Source: Dehalococcoidia bacterium (GTDB lineage Bacteria; Chloroflexota; Dehalococcoidia; JAUYDP01). Taken from it: DNA of 6,401 bases. This document shows positions 1 to 4,513 of the stretch, piece after piece. The notes below the pieces were generated by a model. That model was not told the origin of the DNA and ran no database searches. It saw only the letters and a program-made list of their open reading frames with translations. The stretch's first letter is position 1, and each line of letters begins with the position of its first letter. The translations under genes and the position numbers were made by a program. The stretch lies in assembly GCA_030691805.1 (NCBI GenBank), contig JAUYDP010000357.1, forward strand, positions 1-6,401. The letters are read 5' to 3'.

Positions 1-308
1 CAGGGGGGATTGGCCTTGACGTCCTCCACCATCTCCATTTTGGTGGTAATGGGTATCTTGATCAGGTCATCCAGGGACTTTATATCAGAGGGCCGGAGCT
101 TGGCCTTCTTGAATTTGGCCCGGTAGAAAGGGCTATATTCGTAGAGATATCTCACGGAGACCAAGAGCTTGTCCTCCTGAATCTCTTTTATCTTATCCCG
201 AGAGCAGGTCTCCAACTCTGGCGCCCAGAACTGGTCATTAGCTGGAGCATCAGGATGAAGCTTGTATTTGTTGACCACATCCAGCCATTGTTGTCGCAGG
301 TCTGCCAT
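1..308 (-). CDS. Phenylacetate-CoA ligase (PaaK) family protein, N-terminal part, truncated by window edge
   Basis: About 102 codons read leftwards from an ATG at 306-308 and continue past position 1, so the stop codon is not in the window. The start is set by an AAAAGGAGG Shine-Dalgarno sequence 4 bases upstream. The translation begins MADLRQQWLDVVNKYK and continues with features of the PaaK N-terminal region: a W-x-PELET segment, an IKEIQEDKL helix, a YLYEYSPFYR block, and DIKSLDDLIKIPITTK. Family members activate aryl or acyl acids with ATP to form acyl-CoA in the cytoplasm. The AMP-binding and C-terminal domains that would show the substrate lie outside the window, so phenylacetate itself is not established. 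The gene is divergent from the cysteine hydrolase at 452, with a 143-bp shared upstream region. Confidence 0.85.
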   Translation of the reverse strand, partial: MADLRQQWLDVVNKYKLHPDAPANDQFWAPELETCSRDKIKEIQEDKLLVSVRYLYEYSPFYRAKFKKAKLRPSDIKSLDDLIKIPITTKMEMVEDVKANPP

Positions 309-350
309 ATAGCCTCCTTTTGGTGTAGTAGCAAGGTATGCAGGTGCTCT

Positions 351-356
351 ATTCTA
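351..356 (-). promoter_or_regulatory. Possible -10 box for the PaaK-like gene
   Basis: Read on the minus strand the hexamer is TAGAAT (5 of 6 matches to TATAAT), about 43 bases upstream of the ATG. A poor -35 candidate (TTAAAC) sits 18 bases further upstream. The call rests mainly on the -10 and on its position in the divergent intergenic region. Confidence 0.3.
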
Positions 357-413
357 TCATGAAAGCCGGGAAAAGTTTAAGCAGGCGCGGTACCAGGCGC
401 AATTCCAGAGTGA

Positions 414-419
414 TACAAT
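414..419 (+). promoter_or_regulatory. Possible -10 box for the cysteine hydrolase gene
   Basis: TACAAT (5 of 6 matches to TATAAT) lies 32 bases upstream of the GTG start, which would give a leader of about 25 bases. No convincing -35 hexamer is seen at 16-18 bases; TACCAG at 391-396 is the only sequence at the right distance. The promoter may be weak or depend on an activator or alternative sigma factor. Confidence 0.27.
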
Positions 420-451
420 ATTCGAGACTTTAAGCTTAAGGAGGCTAACAG

Positions 452-1087
452 GTGGCACGTTGGACCATTGACCCGCCAAAGACGGCTCTCATCATCATTG
501 ACATGAGCAACGACTTCCTCAAGCCCGGCGCGCCCATGGAGCTACCCGGAGGACGAGCCATGATTCCCCATCTCAACAGGCTGGCGCAGGCCTGCCGGGC
601 CAGGAGCATTCCAGTCATCTACACGACCCATGCCCACCGGCCGGACGGCTCCGATATGGGGCGAATGGGCGATCTGTTTCGCAATGTCCGGGAAGGACGG
701 ATGCTCAGCGCCGGGACCGAGGGTGTCGAGATTTATCCGGATATCCAGCCTCTCCCTGGTGACCATCTCATTGAGAAACGCCGCTATAGTGCATTCCAGA
801 ACACCGACCTGGAGTTGATACTGCGCAATAAAGGGATAGATACCGTAATAATAGGCGGTGTCGCTACTAACATCTGCTGCGAGTCCACGGCCCGTGAGGC
901 ATTCTTCAAGGACTTCAAGGTTGTCTTCCTGAGCGATGGCAACGCTACCTTTGACCTGCCGGACAGAGGATGGGGCAGGATACCTAAGGAGGAAGTCCAG
1001 CGGTATGTGCTGACTACCCTGGCATGGGGCTTTGGCCGCGTGGCCTCTATAAGCGAGGTGCTAGAGGAGCTGGAGGCTACTTCTTAA
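452..1087 (+). CDS. Isochorismatase-family cysteine hydrolase
   Basis: This is a 211-residue cytoplasmic hydrolase of the isochorismatase / RutB / nicotinamidase fold. It starts at GTG 452, chosen because AAGGAGG (438-444) lies 7 bases upstream. The catalytic triad is visible: Asp17 in ALIIIDMSNDF, Lys109 in LIEKRRYSAF, and the nucleophile Cys142 in GGVATNICCESTAREA. The non-proline cis-peptide neighbourhood (Val-Ala-Thr) before the Cys is conserved. The length is typical of the family, which cleaves amides, ureido compounds or vinyl ethers. The SNDFLKPGAPMELPGG segment and the NICCESTAREA block resemble the ureidoacrylate/N-carbamoyl hydrolase side of the family more than true isochorismatases, but the substrate cannot be assigned. 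The stop overlaps the 3' end of the convergent toxin gene by 11 bases. Confidence 0.9.
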   Translation: MARWTIDPPKTALIIIDMSNDFLKPGAPMELPGGRAMIPHLNRLAQACRARSIPVIYTTHAHRPDGSDMGRMGDLFRNVREGRMLSAGTEGVEIYPDIQPLPGDHLIEKRRYSAFQNTDLELILRNKGIDTVIIGGVATNICCESTAREAFFKDFKVVFLSDGNATFDLPDRGWGRIPKEEVQRYVLTTLAWGFGRVASISEVLEELEATS

Positions 1088-1505
1088 CAACCCCAGGGCC
1101 GCTCTCCTGACAGGTCACGTGAGCGCGGAGCCATTCGGTGAAAAGGGCCCTCGCTTCCGCCTCGCTTTCCGTGCGGGTTGCCACCGCTTCTAACTGTTGG
1201 GCCATCTCCAGGGGATCTCCCGTGAAAAGGCAACCATTGGCGCGGAGGAATACGTCGGCAGCAATAAACGCTGTTCGCTTGTTGCCCTCAACGAATGCCT
1301 GGGCTTGAGAGATGCCCATTGCGAGAAGGGCGCACTGCTCAACCAGATCGGCGTCAGCGTAGTGTGCAGCCATCTGCGGGCGCACCACTGCCGATTCCAG
1401 GAGCAATCGATCCCTGAGCGGCGATGGCGCCTCTCCAGTTTTCTCCATAATGAATACGTGAAGGCCCTCTACGTCGAGTGCGGTTAGATAAACCGTTTCA
1501 GGCAT
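1077..1505 (-). CDS. Doc/Fic-family toxin of a type II toxin-antitoxin system, catalytic His replaced by Gln
   Basis: This 142-residue protein has the compact death-on-curing Fic fold: the N-terminal start ETVYLTALDVEGLH, a middle segment LRDRLLLESAVVRPQ, and the core motif Q69-AFVEGNKRT-A79. In the family the core is H-x-F-x-(D/E)-G/A-N-K-R. Doc kinases phosphorylate elongation factor Tu and Fic enzymes transfer AMP, and both use that His. Here the codon is CAG (Gln); Phe71, Glu73, Asn75, Lys76 and Arg77 are kept. The protein may be inactive, altered in chemistry, or part of a Gln-bearing subclade. It starts 3 bases after the antitoxin stop with no strong ribosome site of its own, which implies translational coupling. 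It overlaps the convergent hydrolase gene by 11 bases. Confidence 0.87.
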   Translation of the reverse strand: MPETVYLTALDVEGLHVFIMEKTGEAPSPLRDRLLLESAVVRPQMAAHYADADLVEQCALLAMGISQAQAFVEGNKRTAFIAADVFLRANGCLFTGDPLEMAQQLEAVATRTESEAEARALFTEWLRAHVTCQESGPGVVKK

Positions 1506-1508
1506 TGC

Positions 1509-1724
1509 CTAGCGGCCGGCAAGGTAGCGGTAGCCTTCTTTGTTCCGCTCCCAACTCTCCTCAGCCAGCGGGGGAAGACCAGGACGAAGTACAGGGCGAA
1601 GCTCAGCCTTTCGGATGTCCACAGTCACCAGGTCGCCCTCGTGCAACTCAAGCGCTTCGGCTTCCTCTCGGGGCACTGTTATGACCAAACTGTTTCCAAC
1701 CTTGCGAATTTTGCCGACGACCAT
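1509..1724 (-). CDS. AbrB/MazE-type (SpoVT-AbrB domain) antitoxin
   Basis: This 71-residue protein is encoded immediately upstream of, and co-oriented with, the Doc-like toxin. Residues 1-45 form the swapped-hairpin AbrB DNA-binding domain (KIRKVGNSLVITVPREEAEA, then LELHEGDLVTVDI). Residues 46-71 are a polar, aromatic tail (LAEESWERNKEGYRYLAGR) of the kind that binds and neutralises the toxin. The ATG at 1722-1724 is preceded by TTGGAGGT five bases upstream. By analogy with the family it would dimerise, repress its own operon and neutralise the toxin. The two GTATATAC boxes upstream are the likely operator. Pairing of AbrB-type antitoxins with Doc-type toxins is known, although the classical Doc partner is Phd. 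Confidence 0.88.
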   Translation of the reverse strand: MVVGKIRKVGNSLVITVPREEAEALELHEGDLVTVDIRKAELRPVLRPGLPPLAEESWERNKEGYRYLAGR

Positions 1725-1750
1725 CAGTTACCTCCAAGCAATCCGAGGAC

Positions 1751-1777
1751 GTATATACCGCATCAATTAGTATATAC
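1751..1777. promoter_or_regulatory. Candidate operator: two GTATATAC self-palindromes, 19 bp apart
   Basis: The octamer GTATATAC occurs at 1751-1758 and 1770-1777. Each copy is its own reverse complement, and the centres are 19 bp apart, close to two helical turns. One copy covers the -10 box and the other lies just past the predicted start of transcription. This is a suitable arrangement for cooperative autorepression by an AbrB-type antitoxin or antitoxin-toxin complex. Confidence 0.5.
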
Positions 1778-1797
1778 GACATGTCCTGGCACTGCAA
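1769..1797 (-). promoter_or_regulatory. Promoter of the toxin-antitoxin operon
   Basis: Read on the minus strand: -35 TTGCAG (1792-1797), 17-base spacer, -10 TATACT (1769-1774, 5 of 6 consensus). Transcription would start near 1762, giving a leader of about 38 bases that holds the antitoxin ribosome site. The -10 lies inside one of the two GTATATAC boxes. Confidence 0.55.
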
Positions 1798-1801
1798 GTA
1801 T

Positions 1802-2050
1802 CTAGCTTGACCAGCCCGCCATGCTCGGTTCATGATAATGACTATCATTTCCCATGGATAAGATGTCCAGCTTGGTCTTGCCAGATACCACCCACACATC
1901 ACCCTGCCCCGTCCCGTCATGACGGCGATGGTACTCGAAGAGGGTGGGCTGGTCGGGCCGCAGGAGTCCGGAGTTGTCTATGCGCTGGTCGGTGCCGGTC
2001 AACAGGCTGGCGTGGCCAGCGTCCGTGGAGGTAAGACCCCTATTATAGCG
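1802..2050 (-). pseudogene. Relic of an alkaline-phosphatase/sulfatase-fold gene
   Basis: One continuous minus-strand frame runs from about 2050 to a stop at 1802. It reads RYNRGLTSTDAGHASLLTGT, then a QRIDNSG turn, a PTLFEYHRR helix and a DVWVVSGKTKLDILS strand. The order GHASLLTGT / I-N-x-G / PT-x-FEY-x-R / WVVSGK-x-KL matches, from memory, an internal block of alkaline-phosphatase-superfamily (sulfatase-like) proteins. There is no N-terminal metal-binding DG segment upstream, because that DNA encodes the 92-residue protein at 2091. The similarity fades after the ILS residues. There is no good start codon or ribosome site: the only in-frame start-like codons are a TTG inside the motif and an internal ATG. 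It is therefore most likely a fragment with both ends lost. A database search is needed to confirm the family. Confidence 0.5.
1834..1852. promoter_or_regulatory. Fur-box-like dyad
   Basis: GATAATGACTATCATTTCC matches 15 of 19 positions of the classical Fur box GATAATGATAATCATTATC. It includes a perfect 6-bp inverted repeat, ATGATA (1832-1837) / TATCAT (1843-1848). It lies inside the gene relic and 35 bp upstream of the -35 of the toxin-antitoxin promoter. No iron gene is seen beside it, so it may be a leftover or chance. Confidence 0.25.
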
Positions 2051-2090
2051 ACCTGTAACTTTGGGCGCCTCACCCTTTGCCCTCTTTCGG

Positions 2091-2369
2091 TTACTTTTTT
2101 GCCTCAGCCAGCATTTGTTTAACCTGGAGGAAGTTGTTGTCGTTAGCGCCTACCAGCTTTTCCAGGTGTTCCGAGGCTGTCCCCAAAACCTCAAGATAGC
2201 GGTCTTGGAACTCGGCCTGTACCTGTGGTGGAAGAGCATTATACATACGCTGGATGTTACCAAGCCAGTTTTGGAGATACCGGGGAGCGGCCTCCGGTTG
2301 CTCGTAGAGGTATCCTTCCAGGCTTCCGAGCTTGGCCGCCAGGTCGAAGACGTCCCTATAGATACCCAT
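2091..2369 (-). CDS. Small helical protein of unknown function
   Basis: This 92-residue protein starts at an ATG (2367-2369) preceded by a purine-rich AAGGGGGAG. Its composition is that of a real soluble protein: nearly all helix-forming residues, regular hydrophobic spacing, two aromatic-rich segments (GYLYEQ; RYLQNWLGNIQRMYNALPPQ), and a C-terminal amphipathic helix ending in AEAKK. There is no signal peptide, membrane segment, cysteine pair or catalytic motif. I do not recognise the family. It sits between the phosphatase-fold relic, which begins about 40 bases past its stop, and the tyrosine phosphatase gene, 124 bases upstream in the same direction. It could be co-transcribed with the latter unless the hairpin at 2490-2508 stops transcription. 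It might bind a partner protein through a helical bundle, but nothing shows which. Confidence 0.6.
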   Translation of the reverse strand: MGIYRDVFDLAAKLGSLEGYLYEQPEAAPRYLQNWLGNIQRMYNALPPQVQAEFQDRYLEVLGTASEHLEKLVGANDNNFLQVKQMLAEAKK

Positions 2370-2480
2370 ACTCCCCCTTATCCAAGTGATGGCTTCATCC
2401 TAGCATAACGGCGAACCTGGGTGCAAATAGACCCTGCTACAACCCCTTCAAAGCCGGTTCGAAGATAGGGGAGACTCCCT

Positions 2481-2508
2481 GATTAAGAAGCTCCTAGGGA
2501 CCAGGAGC
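2481..2508 (-). terminator. Possible weak terminator overlapping the phosphatase stop codon
   Basis: On the minus strand a 6-bp stem GCTCCT/AGGAGC (2503-2508 with 2490-2495, 7-base loop) includes the last codons and stop of the phosphatase gene. It is followed by TTCTTAATC, an imperfect U-rich tract. The short stem and broken T-run make this a weak candidate. Confidence 0.35.
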
Positions 2509-3261
2509 AACAGGCAGGTGGCAGGCGGGAGGGTGGTTGGCAGCCCACTGTTTAAGCCAGTCCAACTGGCTTGGGACCAAATCGATTCCGTCTCTATATA
2601 CCTTCGATTCTTTAATGGCTTCGTTCATGGACCAGCCATCTACGGCGTACCTTACCAGGGCGGCCATGGTCCCCGTGCGTCCAACCCCTACCTTACAGTG
2701 GATCAGGACAGGCCAGTTTTGAGAATCGGTTACGAAGTCAAGAAAACGCTCGGCCTGCGCATCTGTCGGAATTGTTTCGTCCTCGATGTTGAGCCACAGG
2801 TAGTTCTCGAAGCCCAGGCCGAGGACACGATCCCGATTGTCGCCGCTCTCTTTTCTGAAGCTGACGATGCTCTTAATCCCCTGGCGCAATAACTGACGCA
2901 TTTCCTCGTCTGTGGGCTGTGCAGACCGGTAGAGTATCCCTTCCTCGATAACCCCGAATTTGGAGATTGAAGCGCCATTAACCGGTCCTGAAAAGGGACC
3001 GGAAGACCAGAGCGCCACTTGGGTAGCATGAGAGCCGGCGGGTGCACCCCCTAATCTTTTAACCGCGGCGCCTTCTGGCTCGTATGGGTCGGGGAGAAGG
3101 GTGCGCAAACCTATGCTCTGGGTGGAGAGGACGTCCAGCGCCGATTTCTGGTTAAAAGTGTTAGTAGATGCCTGTTGATGCTCAAGGCCTGTCAGAGGGC
3201 GAACTAAGAAGAATATCGCCGCTATGGCTATCGCTAACGATAGATATCTTACTGTCTTCAT
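2494..3261 (-). CDS. Exported or membrane-anchored dual-specificity/tyrosine phosphatase
   Basis: The gene encodes 255 residues from the ATG at 3259-3261. The frame is open to 3324, but this start is preferred: GGAGG (3268-3272) is 6 bases upstream, a promoter -10 covers 3314-3319, and the N-terminus becomes a proper export signal (MKTVRYLS plus a hydrophobic stretch at residues 7-20). No clear signal-peptidase AxA site is seen, so it could be an uncleaved anchor. Residues 24-95 are a low-complexity linker. The catalytic domain runs from about 100 (FGVIEEGILYRSAQP) to 240. The P-loop is H188-C189-KVGVG-R195-T196, the C-x5-R phosphocysteine motif. Asp161 in NIEDETIP is a candidate general acid. 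It would remove phosphate from Tyr/Ser/Thr residues, or possibly inositol phosphates or lipids, outside the cytoplasmic membrane. The substrate is unknown. Confidence 0.85.
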   Translation of the reverse strand: MKTVRYLSLAIAIAAIFFLVRPLTGLEHQQASTNTFNQKSALDVLSTQSIGLRTLLPDPYEPEGAAVKRLGGAPAGSHATQVALWSSGPFSGPVNGASISKFGVIEEGILYRSAQPTDEEMRQLLRQGIKSIVSFRKESGDNRDRVLGLGFENYLWLNIEDETIPTDAQAERFLDFVTDSQNWPVLIHCKVGVGRTGTMAALVRYAVDGWSMNEAIKESKVYRDGIDLVPSQLDWLKQWAANHPPACHLPVAPGP

Positions 3262-3313
3262 GTCAAGCCTCCCCCAGCCTTTCATGTAAACTCGAGCAGA
3301 TATTGTTATTCTC

Positions 3314-3343
3314 ATTATAAGCACAAAGACCTCGAAAATGCAA
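3314..3343 (-). promoter_or_regulatory. Promoter of the phosphatase gene
   Basis: Read on the minus strand: -35 TTGCAT (3338-3343), 18-base spacer, perfect -10 TATAAT (3314-3319). Transcription would start near 3307, about 46 bases before the preferred ATG. This excludes the ATG at 3324 as the start. Confidence 0.6.
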
Positions 3344-3405
3344 ATTCAACGGGTGGACGCCTGGGCGGCAAAGTTTAGCGAAAGCAGAGGGAACCGCGAT
3401 GTCTC

Positions 3406-3419
3406 CCGAATTAATTCGG
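3406..3419. promoter_or_regulatory. Perfect 14-bp palindrome, possible operator
   Basis: CCGAATTAATTCGG is an exact dyad in the gene-poor stretch 3325-3519, about 100 bases upstream of the phosphatase transcription start and 100 bases before the AOR fragment. That stretch otherwise shows only short unrecognised frames. A palindrome of this length is expected about 0.4 times by chance in a window this size, so the call is tentative. Confidence 0.2.
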
Positions 3420-3519
3420 CGCTACCGTGGGCCCAACGCCGATTTCATTAGGCTGTCCGAGCCGCCTGCGGAAATCTGACGCCCACCCGAGTGGATGAGG
3501 GTGCATCCTCCTATCCCGC

Positions 3520-3765
3520 GTGCCGGCGGGCCCCGGCGTCCTTATAGGCCTGCGGCGCAGTTGGGATACTCTCCCCAGGCGGCTTCTAGAGGAATCCATG
3601 GCCTCGGGGCCTACCAAGGGGCAGACGGTAGACCTGGAGACCCTCTTAACGGATATGTACGACTCCTGCGGTTGGGATGTGGAGACGGGCATCCCTAGCC
3701 AAGAGAAGCTGGCCGCTTTGGGTTTGAACGATATCGCCAGGGATATGAAAACGGTCAAAGTCTAG
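3520..3765 (+). pseudogene. C-terminal remnant of an aldehyde ferredoxin oxidoreductase
   Basis: The frame from a GTG at 3520 to the TAG at 3763-3765 encodes 81 residues. From about residue 10 onward it reads like the tail of tungsten AORs: GLRRSWDTLPRRLLEE, SGPTKGQTVDLETLL, then YDSCGWDVETGIPSQEKLAALGL. These match the family's DTLP-x-R, GP-x-KG-x-x-(V/L)D and GWD-x-ETGIP-x-x-x-L-x-x-LGL signatures. The other ~530 residues of an AOR are absent. An in-frame TGA lies at 3496-3498, and no AOR sequence is evident before it. An internal ATG at 3598 with AGAGGA five bases upstream could still yield a 55-residue peptide. It is followed after 6 bases by the MoaD-like gene, the usual AOR neighbour. 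It differs clearly in sequence from the tail of the intact AOR at 4514. Confidence 0.75.
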
Positions 3766-3771
3766 TAGCCT

Positions 3772-4116
3772 ATGGTCTTCGTGAGGCTCTATTCCACCTT
3801 GACCAAGTACCTGAAGGGCACCAAGGTAGGGGAAGCTGTACCAGTGGAAGTGGAGGCTGACGCCAACGTAAGGGACCTCATTGCCAAGCTCGGGATTGCC
3901 GAGGGGGAGGTCTACTTAGTCTCGGTGAATAGCCAGGTAGAGGCGCATGACTACATCCTCCGCGACGGGGATGAGGTAAGCCTCTTCGGGCCTATAGCGG
4001 GTGGGGCAGCAAGCTACCCAGCCCCACCCGCGAAGGCCGGCACCAGCAGAAGGGTGTCTCCGTCCCTGAGCTTCGTCTCTAACCCCTCGGCTAGCTCCAA
4101 CAGGCGACCATTGTAG
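3772..4116 (+). CDS. MoaD/ThiS-like sulfur-carrier protein with a C-terminal extension
   Basis: The gene encodes 114 residues. Residues 1-78 form a complete beta-grasp ubiquitin-like domain (VFVRLYSTLTKYLKG, then VRDLIAKLGI, VYLVSVNSQV, and LRDGDEVSLFGPIAGG). In MoaD the terminal Gly-Gly is adenylated by MoeB-type enzymes and carries the thiocarboxylate sulfur for the pterin dithiolene. Here Gly77-Gly78 is followed by AAS and a further 33 proline/serine/arginine-rich residues. This tail is read across the 3' end of the convergent MoaD gene (overlap 4014-4116). The tail looks like antisense read-through: changing the TAC at codon 81 to a stop would give GGAAS. No strong ribosome site precedes ATG 3772, so coupling to the AOR fragment 6 bases upstream is likely. 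Activity would require trimming of the tail. Confidence 0.8.
   Translation: MVFVRLYSTLTKYLKGTKVGEAVPVEVEADANVRDLIAKLGIAEGEVYLVSVNSQVEAHDYILRDGDEVSLFGPIAGGAASYPAPPAKAGTSRRVSPSLSFVSNPSASSNRRPL
3997..4031. repeat. Perfect 11-bp inverted repeat encoding both MoaD Gly-Gly tails
   Basis: GCGGGTGGGGC (3997-4007) and GCCCCACCCGC (4021-4031) are exact reverse complements around a 13-base spacer. The left arm encodes Ala-Gly-Gly-Ala in the plus-strand MoaD-like gene. The right arm encodes Ala-Gly-Gly-Ala in the minus-strand one. The very GC-rich hairpin could also slow RNA polymerase from either side, but neither side has a T-run, so it is not a standard intrinsic terminator. Confidence 0.85.
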
Positions 4117-4322
4117 ATCACGGTGACTTGTCCGGTAAGGCGGCGGGCGGCCGGGTCAAAGGCTACATCGCCAAACGCCTGGTACCTTGAGGCGAGCCTG
4201 ACGAAGAGATCCTCAACCGTATCCCCTTCTTCGACCTCTTCCCGCAGCACGAGGCGCCCGCTACTACTGCTGCCAAAGGCCCTGGTGGCCCAAGGCAGTA
4301 TCTCTAACTTTACCCGGCCCAA
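4014..4322 (-). CDS. MoaD/ThiS-like sulfur-carrier protein downstream of AOR
   Basis: The gene encodes 102 residues from a TTG at 4320-4322. The start is chosen because GGGAGGT lies about 4 bases upstream and the domain begins at once with VKLEILPWATRAFG. The longer frame to 4400 would translate the repeat array. The beta-grasp domain continues through VLREEVEEGDTVEDLFVRLASRY, VTVIYNGRLLEL and LRDGDTLLLVPAFAGGAG. The usual terminal Gly-Gly is followed here by Ala-Gly. It is probably the sulfur donor for the molybdopterin/tungstopterin cofactor used by the AOR encoded 191 bases upstream on the same strand. The -x-x-Ala-Gly end may be tolerated, trimmed, or a sign of another carrier role. It is a distant paralogue of the facing gene: the fold is shared but little sequence outside the tail. 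Confidence 0.8.
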   Translation of the reverse strand: MGRVKLEILPWATRAFGSSSSGRLVLREEVEEGDTVEDLFVRLASRYQAFGDVAFDPAARRLTGQVTVIYNGRLLELAEGLETKLRDGDTLLLVPAFAGGAG

Positions 4323-4345
4323 GGCACCTCCCAGTTGTCTTGTTA

Positions 4346-4490
4346 TAGTGCTTTGTAGTGCTTGATTGTGCTTTGTGGTGCTTGATTGTCGGTGCCACAC
4401 GCACGTATTTGCTCAGAACCCATTGCGATTCGCCGCAATGAAGCATAACCAGGCACTACCAAGCACTATCAAGCACAACTAAGCACCAGG
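4346..4490. repeat. Two inverted arrays of a 10-bp repeat around a central hairpin
   Basis: The left array has four abutting plus-strand decamers, TAGTGCTTTG, TAGTGCTTGA, TTGTGCTTTG and TGGTGCTTGA (4346-4385). The right array (4441-4490) has five abutting decamers in the opposite orientation: AAGCATAACC, AGGCACTACC, AAGCACTATC, AAGCACAACT and AAGCACCAGG. The shared core is GTGCTT/AAGCAC at exact 10-bp spacing. The 55-bp centre contains a 7-bp hairpin, CATTGCG/CGCAATG (4421-4427 and 4434-4440). The whole lies between the AOR stop and the ribosome site of the MoaD gene. It would be transcribed if the two form an operon, and the arrays could fold into a long imperfect stem. Confidence 0.85.
4421..4440. 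repeat. Central hairpin between the decamer arrays
   Basis: CATTGCG and CGCAATG form a perfect 7-bp stem with a 6-base loop (ATTCGC). It directly abuts the first decamer of the right array. Confidence 0.6.
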
Positions 4491-4513
4491 GACTTCTGCG
4501 TCCGGACGACGTA

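Noticed and set aside
1197..1487. Plus-strand frame of 96 codons
   Set aside because: Antisense shadow of the Doc-like toxin gene.
3262..3324. Upstream start codons for the phosphatase (ATG 3324 or 3285)
   Set aside because: ATG 3324 lies upstream of the predicted transcription start and overlaps no ribosome site; ATG 3285 would put charged residues and no SD before the signal segment, whereas ATG 3261 has GGAGG at ideal spacing.
3399..3479. 26-residue plus-strand frame (ATG 3399, AGAGGG upstream) before the AOR fragment
   Set aside because: Too short and not recognised; could be a leader peptide or an eroded gene start, but nothing supports either.
3411..3758. Minus-strand frame of 115 codons opposite the AOR remnant
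   Set aside because: The plus strand carries AOR-tail motifs over the same bases; the minus translation is Arg/Pro-rich without recognisable features.
4323..4400. Longer N-terminus for the minus-strand MoaD-like protein, from GTG 4400
   Set aside because: The added residues are translated decamer repeats; the TTG at 4322 has a strong ribosome site and begins right at the domain.
4346..4490. CRISPR array
   Set aside because: Units are only 10 bp, abut without spacers, and occur in two opposite orientations; no cas gene is present.
4346..4490. Insertion-sequence ends
   Set aside because: The inverted arrays flank just 55 bp with no transposase and no target-site duplication that I can see.
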